From the NCBI RefSeq assembly GCF_000425125.1, contig NZ_KE384309.1, positions 148,139 through 192,122 on the forward strand: 43,984 bases of DNA, in the 5' to 3' direction. The stretch comes from Paenibacillus taiwanensis DSM 18679 (GTDB lineage: Bacteria > Bacillota > Bacilli > Paenibacillales > Paenibacillaceae). Under the pieces are notes generated by a model. It searched no databases and was not told where the DNA came from. It saw only the letters and a list, made by a program, of their open reading frames with translations. Positions 24,997-33,642 of the stretch are shown in pieces. Both the position numbers and the translations under genes were made by a program. Every line of letters begins with the position of its first letter. Positions within the stretch are counted from its first letter, which is position 1.

Positions 24997-26355
24997 TTGA
25001 AGACTGTTAAGCGTAACAACTTGCGGAGGCTAACCCCTTCACGCACCTTGGTCATTGGATTTGCTTTGATTATTTTGACGGGCGCATTGTTACTGATGCT
25101 GCCAATATCCAATGCCGACGGCACATCGCTGCCGTTTATCGACGCCTTATTTACAGCCACCTCAGCCACCTGCGTTACAGGATTGGTAGTTGTGGACACA
25201 GGCACAAACTTTACGATGTTTGGCCAGATCGTCATCATTAGTTTAATCCAGGTCGGCGGTCTTGGGTTTATGACGATGGCGACGCTGTTTGCAATGGCCT
25301 TTAAGAAGAAAATTTCATTAAAGGAACGGCTGATCCTTCAAGAGTCGCTAAATCAAGGCTCGATGGAAGGGATTGTACGACTAATACGTAAAGTTCTACT
25401 TTATGCTTTTGTTATCGAGGGTTCTGCCGCTGTGCTGTTTACATTAAGATGGGCATTTGATCTGCCATTCGGGCAAGCTTTGTATTTTGGTATTTTTCAT
25501 GCTATTTCGTTTTTTAATAACGCAGGTTTTGATTTGTTCGGCCAAGTTAGCGGTCCTTTCTCCAGCTTAACGAGTTACGTAGGGGACCCGATCATTAACT
25601 TTGTGTCCATGTTTTTGATCGTATCGGGCGGTATCGGATTTATTGTGATGTCTGATGTAATGGATTTCCGTCGTACACGTCGGTTGTCCTTGCATACAAA
25701 AGTTGTATTATCCATGACCAGCTTTTTAATTGTGTTTGGAGCTGTAGTCTTATTTATATTTGAGTTTACGAATCCTCATACTTACGGCCAACTGAATGGT
25801 TGGCAGAAAATATGGGCCTCATTCTTCCAATCTGTCAGTCCGCGTACGGCGGGAGCAAATACAGTTGACATTGGTGCAATGAGACAGGCCTCTCAGTTCT
25901 TTATGGTCATCCTGATGTTTATTGGAGCCTCTCCCGGATCAACAGGGGGCGGTATTAAGACGACTACATTTACGATTCTGATTGGAGCGGTATTTTCGAT
26001 GATGCGAGGCAAAGAAGATATCGTTATGTTCCGGTGTCGTTTGGCTAAGGATCGCATCTTCAAAGCGGTTACGTTAACTTTGCTGGCGTTAGGGCTGGTT
26101 CTTTTTGTGTCAATGATCTTATCGACGACCGAGGATAAGCAGTTTCTAGCCATCTTGTTTGAGACAACATCGGCATTTGGTACGGTTGGACTTTCGATGG
26201 GGATTACGACGAGTCTGACCGATGTAGGGAAATTGTTAATTGCCCTCACGATGTTTGCGGGACGACTCGGACCAATTACACTTGCGTATGCACTTGGACC
26301 AAAGGCAGAACGTGAATTGTATCGCCATCCAGAAGGTAAAATAACGATAGGCTAA
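24997..26355 (+). CDS. ktrB: KtrB-type potassium channel/transporter subunit
   Basis: A 452-residue membrane protein of the Trk/Ktr superfamily that forms the ion path of a Na+-dependent K+ uptake system, with a cytoplasmic RCK ring as gate. Four pore loops with the conserved glycine are visible: SATCVTGL, FFNNAGFDLFG, FQSVSPRTAGANT and TSAFGTVGLSMG. The flexible gating loop SPGSTGGGIKTTT is present too. It could equally be called KtrD. The start is TTG behind AGAGGTG, with a rather long spacing of about 12. It is under the c-di-AMP riboswitch, and the RCK subunit gene follows. Confidence 0.93.
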   Translation: MKTVKRNNLRRLTPSRTLVIGFALIILTGALLLMLPISNADGTSLPFIDALFTATSATCVTGLVVVDTGTNFTMFGQIVIISLIQVGGLGFMTMATLFAMAFKKKISLKERLILQESLNQGSMEGIVRLIRKVLLYAFVIEGSAAVLFTLRWAFDLPFGQALYFGIFHAISFFNNAGFDLFGQVSGPFSSLTSYVGDPIINFVSMFLIVSGGIGFIVMSDVMDFRRTRRLSLHTKVVLSMTSFLIVFGAVVLFIFEFTNPHTYGQLNGWQKIWASFFQSVSPRTAGANTVDIGAMRQASQFFMVILMFIGASPGSTGGGIKTTTFTILIGAVFSMMRGKEDIVMFRCRLAKDRIFKAVTLTLLALGLVLFVSMILSTTEDKQFLAILFETTSAFGTVGLSMGITTSLTDVGKLLIALTMFAGRLGPITLAYALGPKAERELYRHPEGKITIG

Positions 26356-26484
26356 GTGTGCGGCGTAAGCATGAGAGTGAGAATGATATAGGGTTGGTAC
26401 GTATAAATATATGTAAATATACATGTGTGTAAATATAAATATATAGATATGTAGTAAGCAAGGATGAAGGGGATAACATCTATT
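26356..26484 (+). repeat. AT-rich low-complexity spacer between ktrB and ktrA
   Basis: A stretch of repeated TAAATATA/TATATG words (26402-26452) separates the two Ktr genes. I see no gene and no terminator in it, so read-through is likely. It could hold a weak promoter, but the low complexity makes any call unreliable. Confidence 0.4.
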
Positions 26485-27147
26485 ATGGACGTTCAGCAGT
26501 TTGCGGTAATTGGAATGGGACGCTTCGGCTCCAGTCTGGCAAAGGAATTAATGAAGCTAGGACATCAGGTTCTAGGTATTGACAAGGATGAAGAAATCAT
26601 TGATGAGCTGAGCTCCGAGATGACCCATGCGGTTGTAGCGGATGCTGCCGATGAAGAAGTGCTGCGCTCTTTAGGCATTCGCAATTTTGATTGTGTCATT
26701 GTTGCAATTGGTGATGACATTCAGACTAGTATTTTGATTAGTATCCAGGTGAAGGAGCTTGGGGTCAAAAAAGTGGTGGCCAAAGCGCTGTCCGAGCTGC
26801 ATGGACGTGTTCTGGAAAGACTGGGTGTTGATCGGGTAATTTATCCGGAGCGTGATATGGGAATTAGGGTGGCGCATCACCTTGTGTCACCTAATCTGCT
26901 TGATTATATTGAACTGTCTCAGGACTATACGATTGCAGAGCTAAGTGTACCCAAATGTCTGCATGGACTGAAGTTAAAGGAGTTGGACCCACGTGCCAAG
27001 TACGGTTGCAGTATTGTTGCCTTAAATAAACCGGGGGGTATTATTATTGCACCTTCAGCTGAAGATACGTTGGCAGAGAAGGATATTATGGTCATGATCG
27101 GTACGAATCGGCAAATTGAAGCATTTGAAGAACGTCTCTTGGTATAG
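26485..27147 (+). CDS. ktrA: KtrA-type RCK regulatory subunit
   Basis: A 220-residue cytosolic protein: RCK_N Rossmann domain (FAVIGMGRFGSSLAKEL, then IDKDEE as the nucleotide ribose contact, then DAADEEVLRSLGI) and RCK_C domain (about 140-220; LKLKELDPRAKYGCSIVALNKPGG). RCK_N binds ATP/ADP/NADH and gates the channel; RCK_C of KtrA/KtrC proteins binds c-di-AMP, which closes it. With the riboswitch upstream, c-di-AMP probably acts on both transcription and activity. The ATG at 26485 follows AAGGGG by about 12 bases; the ATG at 26464 has almost no space for a ribosome site. Confidence 0.92.
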   Translation: MDVQQFAVIGMGRFGSSLAKELMKLGHQVLGIDKDEEIIDELSSEMTHAVVADAADEEVLRSLGIRNFDCVIVAIGDDIQTSILISIQVKELGVKKVVAKALSELHGRVLERLGVDRVIYPERDMGIRVAHHLVSPNLLDYIELSQDYTIAELSVPKCLHGLKLKELDPRAKYGCSIVALNKPGGIIIAPSAEDTLAEKDIMVMIGTNRQIEAFEERLLV

Positions 27148-27213
27148 GAAACGTTCAGTGGGTGAATGAGGTTATGTCGTCATCATAACTAGCCAATCAA
27201 GCAAGAGAAGGAT

Positions 27214-27261
27214 AGCCACTTGTCAGTGTCCAAACGTTGTTGGAGCTGTCGGGTGGCTTTT
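27214..27261 (+). terminator. Terminator after ktrA
   Basis: AGCCAC...GTGGCT outer stem with a shorter inner pairing, followed by TTTTG. Confidence 0.5.
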
Positions 27262-27314
27262 GAAGTTGTACAGTTGTTGCGGCCGCATGCGTGGCGATAG
27301 CGATACACGAATCA

Positions 27315-27671
27315 TTATTCAGAATTTCTAATCATCTCAATTAGTTGTTCTTTGTTAATATCTAACGCCAATGCGGCATGTAATATGCGCGGCAGCTCCA
27401 CATTCACAAAATGAAGTTTTCGTTTATGTTGCACAATTATTTTAGCTCCAGGGCTTACAAACATGCCAACGCCTCTCTTTTTATAGAGAATGCCCTCATC
27501 CACAAGTAAATGAATACCTTTGGCAGCAGTCGCAGGGTTGATTCGCAGCACTTTTGCAAATTGATTGGTTGAAGGCACCTGACTTTCCTCCATTAAAGCT
27601 CCGCTTAATATATCATTTTCGATCTTCTCTGCTATTTGTACATAAATTGATTTAGATTCGTCCAGCTGCAT
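27315..27671 (-). CDS. YtrA-type GntR-family regulator
   Basis: A 118-residue repressor-like protein: GntR winged helix (SIYVQIAEKIENDILSGALMEESQVPSTNQFAKVLRINPATAAKGIHLLVDEGILYKKRGVGMFV) and a short C-terminal dimerisation helix pair (LPRILHAALALDINKEQLIEMI). Such short GntR proteins normally precede the ABC transporter operon they repress. Here nothing on the same strand follows: downstream is the convergent ktrBA unit. GAGGTCA stands before the ATG. The target is unknown; it may act on a distant operon. Confidence 0.85.
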   Translation of the reverse strand: MQLDESKSIYVQIAEKIENDILSGALMEESQVPSTNQFAKVLRINPATAAKGIHLLVDEGILYKKRGVGMFVSPGAKIIVQHKRKLHFVNVELPRILHAALALDINKEQLIEMIRNSE

Positions 27672-27793
27672 GATTATGACCTCATTTTTCGTTTCTTATA
27701 TATTTGAGTGCTAGGATGACGTTCTCGATTGAATTAGTAAATTAGTACATATCTGGTTCATTACTTATGTATTAGACTATAAAACTGGAACGT

Positions 27794-27834
27794 AAAAAAA
27801 ACAAGAGGCTCATATAGAGTGCCTCTTGTTTTTT
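27794..27834. terminator. Bidirectional terminator beside the zinc-ribbon membrane gene
   Basis: ACAAGAGGC...GCCTCTTGT with seven to eight A on the left and six T on the right. On the minus strand it ends the 27860-28687 gene. Confidence 0.85.
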
Positions 27835-27859
27835 ACTACAGGAATCTACACCAATCCCA

Positions 27860-28687
27860 TTAGAAGAACAGCTTAAACAGAATAAGGGATATAACCATAT
27901 GCATCCCTAGAGCAACGGTAACAAAAGCAAAACGGTTAGAGCGCTCAACCTTGCCCATTTCCGCCATTTCACTCGTCGTGAGTACGACAGATGACATAAG
28001 CAAGCAGCCGACCATAAAGAACGATAGCTGTGTGAATGAAATGATGCTTACAAGGCCAGCAAGTAAGAAGCCTATGCCAAAGGGCATTTGTAACGCTCCT
28101 AAGCGGACAAAGGCAGGGAGCAGTTCTGGTCGTTCCTTGCCTTTAAAAGCTAAAGTAAGCCAGAGAGCACCAATCAACGTACCAATTGATAGGAGAGCGA
28201 TCACTAGAATACGGATAAAAAATGAAAATGGAATACTAGGTGTACCGCCATCAAGTAACGATAAAATATCGGATGCTCCAAATAGTAAACCGAAGAAATG
28301 TTTGGAAACGATATACGCCCAAACGGCGAAGCCTAAACTTGAAAGCAGAACACCGATTGCAGCATATAACCAATCGCGCTGTGGGTGGAGACGGGCAGCT
28401 TCGGTCGGCTGCTTAATTAGGGTTATTAATGTGCGTGTCTCAAAGGTAGAGGTTGCCTCGCGAGCAAACTTCCCCATCGACTGATGAGGCTGTGAATGGT
28501 CGGCATAGGCTTGTTGAGCAGACTGGTTGGTTGTATCATTTGATCCGTCTGTTTCAGAAGGCCCCTTCCTCAGGTTAAAAGGTTGTGAAGAAGCAGGATG
28601 AGAAATGTCAGCTGACGCTGCGATCTCGCTGCATGCATGGGCAACACCTTGTTCCAACTTGGCGCCGCAATGATTGCAGTAATTCAT
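27860..28687 (-). CDS. Zinc-ribbon membrane protein, unknown function
   Basis: A 275-residue protein beginning with a short zinc ribbon (MNYCNHCGAKLEQGVAHAC), then a 90-residue polar linker rich in Ser, Gln and Asn, then about five transmembrane segments (from about 108 to the end). The zinc-ribbon plus membrane-domain layout is common in Bacillota proteins of unknown role; I cannot name a family for the membrane part. CTAGGAGGT stands before the ATG. It is monocistronic with its own terminator. Confidence 0.75.
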   Translation of the reverse strand: MNYCNHCGAKLEQGVAHACSEIAASADISHPASSQPFNLRKGPSETDGSNDTTNQSAQQAYADHSQPHQSMGKFAREATSTFETRTLITLIKQPTEAARLHPQRDWLYAAIGVLLSSLGFAVWAYIVSKHFFGLLFGASDILSLLDGGTPSIPFSFFIRILVIALLSIGTLIGALWLTLAFKGKERPELLPAFVRLGALQMPFGIGFLLAGLVSIISFTQLSFFMVGCLLMSSVVLTTSEMAEMGKVERSNRFAFVTVALGMHMVISLILFKLFF

Positions 28688-28783
28688 TTTGTATGAACCT
28701 CCTAGTCGTTGATCTTATTATTATAAGTACATATTCCATTATAATCATATATTGGCATTAACCAATAAACGATTTTTGTTTTT

Positions 28784-29683
28784 TTAGTAACTAAGCCATT
28801 CGGAACGAATTACCGCTTCCGCAATGAACTTTCTGACGGATTCAGTCAGCATAGCCTGTTCTGCATATACAAGCGATGTGACACGTTCCGTCTGTTCAAG
28901 CTCCTTGAGATGAACAGCAATAAGGTTGTTGTCTCTCAGCCATTCGGGACGCAAGTACGATTTAGGAAGTAAGGCAGTGGCTTCGCAGGTGAAGAGCAGA
29001 CGTCCGATTGCTTCGAAGGAGTCAATTTCCATACGGATATCCGGCATGATGCGGTAGCGTCTGAACAAATCGTCAATGAGCTTGCGATACCAGGTACCAT
29101 TAGAAAAGAGCAGCATAGGGACGCCGTTTAGATGTGACATGGTCCAATGTTTCACCTGTGTAAGCTCATGGCTGCTTGGCAGGACTAGCATAAGATGGTC
29201 AGAAAGCAGTGGAATAGAGACGAGGCCTTGCTCGCGAATGGCGTCGCCTACAATACCAAAGTCGACTTTCTTGTCGCGGACATAGGATACGATCTCGTGT
29301 GTCTTGCCTGTAACGGCCTTTAGCTGAGCGTCAGGGTACTGTTCTTTAAACATAGACACAAACAATGGCAGCGTAGTTTGTAACGTCGTTAGGCTGGCCC
29401 CTATTGTGACGTTGGTCTGTCCTTCCGTCTTGTAGGCAGTGATGGACTTCATAAAGGAAAGCTGTCGGCTGCGGATATCAAGCGCGAAGTCGTAAGTCAT
29501 CTGCCCAACCCGTGTCAATTCAAGTCGTTTGCCGTGACGGGCGAACAATTCGACATTTAATTCTTCTTCCAGACGGGACACTTGTCGAGATAAGGCGGGT
29601 TGAGAAATGTTTAACCGCTTGGCGGCTTGATTCAAGCTGGTATGTTCAACGACGGTGGCGAATGCCTCTAGCAGATCAAGCAT
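28784..29683 (-). CDS. LysR-family regulator divergent from sdhCAB
   Basis: A 299-residue LysR protein: helix-turn-helix LLEAFATVVEHTSLNQAAKRLNISQPALSRQVSRLEEEL, and an effector-binding domain from about 90 (VTIGASLTTLQTTLP; VDFGIVGDAI; NGTWYRKLIDDLF). AAGGAGG precedes the ATG by 8 bases. It reads away from sdhC across 379 bases, so it is a candidate regulator of succinate dehydrogenase; the CcpC regulator of Bacillus citrate-cycle genes is also a LysR protein. I cannot tell the inducer, and self-regulation only is also possible. Confidence 0.85.
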   Translation of the reverse strand: MLDLLEAFATVVEHTSLNQAAKRLNISQPALSRQVSRLEEELNVELFARHGKRLELTRVGQMTYDFALDIRSRQLSFMKSITAYKTEGQTNVTIGASLTTLQTTLPLFVSMFKEQYPDAQLKAVTGKTHEIVSYVRDKKVDFGIVGDAIREQGLVSIPLLSDHLMLVLPSSHELTQVKHWTMSHLNGVPMLLFSNGTWYRKLIDDLFRRYRIMPDIRMEIDSFEAIGRLLFTCEATALLPKSYLRPEWLRDNNLIAVHLKELEQTERVTSLVYAEQAMLTESVRKFIAEAVIRSEWLSY

Positions 29684-30062
29684 ATTACATGCCTCCTTGC
29701 GTTTGGAGTTATACTTGTGAAAAAATGATCAATGATATTTATCATATAAAGTGCTTGAATATAGGGCTGCTACAGGTGGCCCCAGGCCTTGTCACAACTA
29801 GCTTATGCAATTTAGTTATGATTTATATAAAAACATTGCAATTCCATTATAAGTCGTTAAGGAGTAATATGGTAGTGTCACAACTTGGTCACAAATAGAG
29901 AAAACGGTTACAAAAACCTGGCTTAACCGGCGAAAATAGCGTTAAATAGAGTGTAGGAGTCATGTGACAAAATATTGACGCTTTCGACAGGCACAGGTAA
30001 AATGAGGATGTTTTACTACCAAAATCTACTGGTACGCATCGGAAAGGGGAAACGGCACACAT
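29684..30062. promoter_or_regulatory. Divergent LysR-sdhC control region with GTCACAA repeats
   Basis: No gene is seen in this AT-rich 379-base gap. GTCACAA occurs three times on the plus strand, at 29791-29797, 29877-29883 and 29888-29894. The last two are 11 bases apart, about one helix turn. An inverted copy, TGTGAC, lies near 29963-29968 just before the sdh promoter. These may be operator half-sites. Confidence 0.45.
29975..30003 (+). promoter_or_regulatory. Sigma-A promoter of sdhCAB
   Basis: TTGACG (29975-29980), 17-base spacer, TAAAAT (29998-30003); the start site would be near 30010, leaving a leader of about 53 bases that contains the GGAAAGGGGAAAC ribosome site. Confidence 0.72.
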
Positions 30063-30734
30063 ATGAAACGGGGATATTTTTACTCGCGTAAACTCCACTC
30101 GCTGCTTGGCGTCATGCCGCTAGGGTTTTTTATCATTGAGCACATGTTGACTAACTATGCAGCCTATGAAGGTGGAAAAGAAGCGTTTCAAGGGAGCGTT
30201 AAGTTTCTAAACGATTTACCGCTGGTATTCTTCTTGGAGTTGTTTGGCATCTGGCTTCCACTCCTATATCACGGGGTATATGGACTCTATATCGCTTATA
30301 CGTCCCGCAACAATGTGGGCAATTACAACTATGGACGCAACGTTGCCTTTATGATGCAGCGGATAACGGGCGTCATTACGTTTGTGTTTGTCATCTGGCA
30401 CCTTTACCAGACTCGATTCCAAGTTGCGATCGGCAACATTTCACATGAGGAACTAGGTACTCATATGAATGAGATCGTAACGCAGCCGGCTATGTTTATT
30501 TTATACGTAATCGGTGTTGTAGCAGCTTCTTATCATTTCACAAACGGATTATGGGCTTTCCTTGTAAGCTGGGGAATTACGATCGGCCCACGTGCACAGA
30601 AGGTGTCTTCTGTTATTTGCACGGGTTTATTCGTCGTGATGTCTGTCTTGTTTGTGATGTCGCTGTTCGCTTTCCGTGGCACGGAATTTGAAGCAGCACA
30701 TGTATGGAATGCTGCACAATCGATGATAGGTTAA
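30063..30734 (+). CDS. sdhC: Succinate dehydrogenase cytochrome b558 subunit
   Basis: A 223-residue diheme membrane anchor with five transmembrane segments. The N-terminal RKLHSLLGVMPLGFFIIEHMLTNY and the later histidines (LYHGVYGLY, VFVIWHLYQTRF, ASYHFTNGLW) fit the heme-ligand pattern of Bacillus SdhC. It binds the SdhAB dimer to the membrane and passes electrons to menaquinone. Its ribosome site AAAGGGG is complementary to the C-rich tracts of the candidate small RNA at 39799-39879. First gene of sdhCAB. Confidence 0.95.
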   Translation: MKRGYFYSRKLHSLLGVMPLGFFIIEHMLTNYAAYEGGKEAFQGSVKFLNDLPLVFFLELFGIWLPLLYHGVYGLYIAYTSRNNVGNYNYGRNVAFMMQRITGVITFVFVIWHLYQTRFQVAIGNISHEELGTHMNEIVTQPAMFILYVIGVVAASYHFTNGLWAFLVSWGITIGPRAQKVSSVICTGLFVVMSVLFVMSLFAFRGTEFEAAHVWNAAQSMIG

Positions 30735-30749
30735 GGGGGATGACGCGCA

Positions 30750-32507
30750 ATGGCTAAACAGAAGATTATAGTTGTCGGAGGCGGCTTGGCTGGCTTGATG
30801 GCAACGGTAAAGGCAGCGGAGGCAGGCGTGCACGTAGAACTGTTCTCCTTAGTACCTGTAAAACGTTCTCACTCTGTATGCGCGCAAGGCGGCATTAATG
30901 GAGCTGTAAATACAAAAGGTGAAGGTGACTCCCCTTGGGAGCATTTTGATGATTCGGTGTATGGGGGCGACTTTTTAGCAAACCAACCGCCTGTTAAGGC
31001 GATGTGTGAGGCGGCGCCTGGCATCATTCACTTGATGGACCGAATGGGCGTTATGTTTAACCGCACGCCTGAGGGATTGCTTGATTTCCGTCGTTTCGGA
31101 GGTACAAAGCATCACCGGACGGCATTTGCGGGTGCTACAACCGGCCAACAATTATTGTACGCTTTAGATGAGCAGGCAAGACGCTGGGAAGCAGCGGGAC
31201 TAGTGACCAAATACGAGCATTATGAATTTTTGTCCGCAGTTCTGGATGATGAAGGCATTTGCCGAGGCATTAGTGCACAGGATTTGCGCACGATGGAGAC
31301 AAAGACATTTATTGCAGACGCGGTCATTCTAGCATCTGGAGGCCCAGGTATTATATTCGGGAAAACGACCAACTCTGTTATTAATACAGGAACCGCAGCA
31401 AGTGCGGTATATCAGCAAGGCGTTCATTATGCCAATGGTGAATTTATTCAGATTCATCCGACTGCGATCCCAGGTGATGACAAGCTTCGGTTGATGTCGG
31501 AATCCGCACGTGGTGAGGGCGGTCGCATCTGGACGTACAAAGACGGCAAGCCGTGGTATTTCCTTGAAGAGAAATACCCTGCGTACGGAAACCTTGTACC
31601 GCGTGATATTGCAACCCGTGAAATTTTTAGTGTTTGTGTAGACTTGAAGCTTGGCGTTAATGGCGAGAACATGGTTTATCTTGACCTGTCTCACAAAGAT
31701 CCGAAGGAACTCGATGTCAAGCTTGGAGGCATTATTGAGATCTACGAGAAGTTTATGGGTGACGATCCACGCAAAATTCCGATGAAAATATTCCCTGGTG
31801 TTCACTATTCAATGGGTGGCATGTGGGTCGATTACAATCAGATGACGAACATCCCTGGTCTATTTGCGGCAGGTGAATGTGAGTATCAATACCACGGGGC
31901 GAACCGTCTTGGCGCAAACTCGCTCTTGTCCGCGATATATGGCGGAATGGTAGCAGGACCGAAGGCGGTAGAATACGTACGTGGATTGAAAAAATCTGCG
32001 GAGGACGTTGCTTCATCTGTATTTGACCGTGAAAATAAACGTCAAACTGACAAGTACGAAACATTGCTGAAGATGGACGGCAATGAAAATGCCTACGTTA
32101 TTCACAAAGAGCTTGGCGAATGGATGACCAACAATATGACGGTTGTTCGTTATAATAACAAGCTTCAAGATACGATCCATAAGATTAAAGAGCTGAAGAG
32201 TCGTTACCAGAACATTAACATTAACGACACGGCTCGTTGGAACAATCAAGGGGTAGCCTTTACTCGTCAATTATGGAATATGCTAGAGTTGGCTGATGCC
32301 ATGACACTCAGTGCGCTGCTGCGTGATGAGAGCCGCGGTGCTCACTATAAACCAGAATTTCCGGAACGTAATGATGAGAAGTTCTTGAAGACTTCGATGG
32401 CGGCGTGGACGGCAGAGGGTCCGCAGATTAGTTATCAGGAAGTCGATGTATCCTTGTTGAAGCCGCGTAAGCGCGACTACACGACCGACAAGAAGAAAGG
32501 AGAATAA
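30750..32507 (+). CDS. sdhA: Succinate dehydrogenase flavoprotein subunit
   Basis: A 585-residue FAD subunit that oxidises succinate to fumarate. Seen: FAD site VVGGGLAGLMATVKA (about 5-20), the covalent FAD-histidine motif RSHSVCAQGGING (His41), the substrate-site segment HPTAIPGDDKLRLMSESARGEGG, and the second FAD motif [25 protein letters not shown]. It starts 15 bases after sdhC behind AAGGGGG, and ends 2 bases before sdhB. Confidence 0.96.
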   Translation: MAKQKIIVVGGGLAGLMATVKAAEAGVHVELFSLVPVKRSHSVCAQGGINGAVNTKGEGDSPWEHFDDSVYGGDFLANQPPVKAMCEAAPGIIHLMDRMGVMFNRTPEGLLDFRRFGGTKHHRTAFAGATTGQQLLYALDEQARRWEAAGLVTKYEHYEFLSAVLDDEGICRGISAQDLRTMETKTFIADAVILASGGPGIIFGKTTNSVINTGTAASAVYQQGVHYANGEFIQIHPTAIPGDDKLRLMSESARGEGGRIWTYKDGKPWYFLEEKYPAYGNLVPRDIATREIFSVCVDLKLGVNGENMVYLDLSHKDPKELDVKLGGIIEIYEKFMGDDPRKIPMKIFPGVHYSMGGMWVDYNQMTNIPGLFAAGECEYQYHGANRLGANSLLSAIYGGMVAGPKAVEYVRGLKKSAEDVASSVFDRENKRQTDKYETLLKMDGNENAYVIHKELGEWMTNNMTVVRYNNKLQDTIHKIKELKSRYQNININDTARWNNQGVAFTRQLWNMLELADAMTLSALLRDESRGAHYKPEFPERNDEKFLKTSMAAWTAEGPQISYQEVDVSLLKPRKRDYTTDKKKGE

Positions 32508-32509
32508 CA

Positions 32510-33274
32510 ATGGCGGACACGATGACTCGACCTAACACGATTAAGTTTATTGTGACGCGCCAAGATGCTCCGGATGCAAAGGCTTACACGGAAGAATTCG
32601 AAGTTCCGTATCGCCCGAACATGAACGTCATCAGCGCGTTAATGGAAATTCAACGTAATCCGATCAACACAAAAGGTGGCAAGACTGCGCCTGTCTGTTG
32701 GGAATCGAACTGCTTGGAGGAAGTATGCGGCGCATGCTCGATGGTAATCAACGGCAAGCCTCGACAAGCTTGCTCGGCGTTGGTTGATAAGCTGGAGCAA
32801 CCGATTCGACTGGAGCCGATGAAGACGTTTCCTGTCGTGCGTGACTTGGTCATTAACCGTCAGCGGATGTTCGACTCCTTAAAGCGTGTAAAAGCATGGA
32901 TTCCGATCGACGGAACTTACGATCTGGGACCTGGACCGCGTATGGCTGAACCGAAACGACAATGGGCGTACGAGCTTTCGAAGTGTATGACGTGTGGTGT
33001 ATGCTTGGAAGCCTGTCCGAACGTAAACGACAAGACGAGCTTTATTGGACCAGCACCAATCTCGCAGGTGCGTCTCTTTAACGCTCACCCAACTGGTGAG
33101 ATGAACAGGGAGGAACGGTTGGAGGAACTGCTTGAAGATGGCGGTATCGAAGGCTGCGGTAACTCACAAAACTGTGTGCGCTCTTGCCCGAAGGGAATTC
33201 CGCTTACAACTTCCATAGCCGAGATGAACAAGGATACAACCAAGCTGATGTTTAAGCGTTGGTTTAAGATGTAA
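32510..33274 (+). CDS. sdhB: Succinate dehydrogenase iron-sulfur subunit
   Basis: A 254-residue protein with the 2Fe-2S cysteines CWESNCLEEVCGACSM...C in the N-terminal ferredoxin-like domain. The 4Fe-4S and 3Fe-4S sets are CMTCGVCLEACPN and CGNSQNCVRSCPKGIP in the C-terminal helical domain. It carries electrons from SdhA to SdhC. The ribosome site AAAGGAG lies in the last codons of sdhA. Confidence 0.96.
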   Translation: MADTMTRPNTIKFIVTRQDAPDAKAYTEEFEVPYRPNMNVISALMEIQRNPINTKGGKTAPVCWESNCLEEVCGACSMVINGKPRQACSALVDKLEQPIRLEPMKTFPVVRDLVINRQRMFDSLKRVKAWIPIDGTYDLGPGPRMAEPKRQWAYELSKCMTCGVCLEACPNVNDKTSFIGPAPISQVRLFNAHPTGEMNREERLEELLEDGGIEGCGNSQNCVRSCPKGIPLTTSIAEMNKDTTKLMFKRWFKM

Positions 33275-33333
33275 TCTAACGGGAATCGTCAATGACAATA
33301 AATAGATGCCACTTTGATTGAAAGGTGGAAGCA

Positions 33334-33376
33334 ACAGGGCTGTCTCCTCTTCAAGAGGAAACAGCCCTGTTTGTAT
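33334..33376 (+). terminator. Intrinsic terminator of sdhCAB
   Basis: ACAGGGCTGT-ctc-CTCTtcaAGAG-gaa-ACAGCCCTGT followed by TTGTAT; a long, nearly perfect hairpin. Confidence 0.8.
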
Positions 33377-33511
33377 AACGAATCATGCTGCCTGTATAGA
33401 AGGAAGACAGGTTCGGGGGGCAACTACATATGACGAAGCCATTACGATGTGACCCGTTTGAACATAAATGTAATCGCTTTAAAAAAAATCATACATAATA
33501 CAAATTACAGT

Positions 33512-33539
33512 TTGCGAATAACTTTAATTGCGATATAGT
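33512..33539 (+). promoter_or_regulatory. Putative promoter of the DUF1871-like gene
   Basis: TTGCGA (33512-33517), 16-base spacer, TATAGT (33534-33539). The rest of the 33377-33642 gap is AT-rich and shows no gene. Confidence 0.45.
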
Positions 33540-33642
33540 AAGAAATGGATAGAGCTTGCGTGCATGCTTATTGTGTGTCAACCCATATACGGATGCCTGA
33601 GCTTAAATTAATAAGTAGTTGAACGATGGGGGGACATCATTA

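Noticed and set aside
26402..26452. Tandem-repeat or CRISPR-like array
   Set aside because: Only irregular TAAATATA-type words without fixed unit, spacer or period; ordinary AT-rich low complexity.
27951..28484. 177-residue plus-strand frame opposite the zinc-ribbon membrane gene
   Set aside because: The minus-strand gene has a strong ribosome site, zinc ribbon and membrane segments; the frame opposite shows only mirrored composition.
28784..29683. Naming this LysR gene ccpC
   Set aside because: Position beside sdhCAB is suggestive, but the sequence does not let me separate CcpC from other LysR branches by eye.
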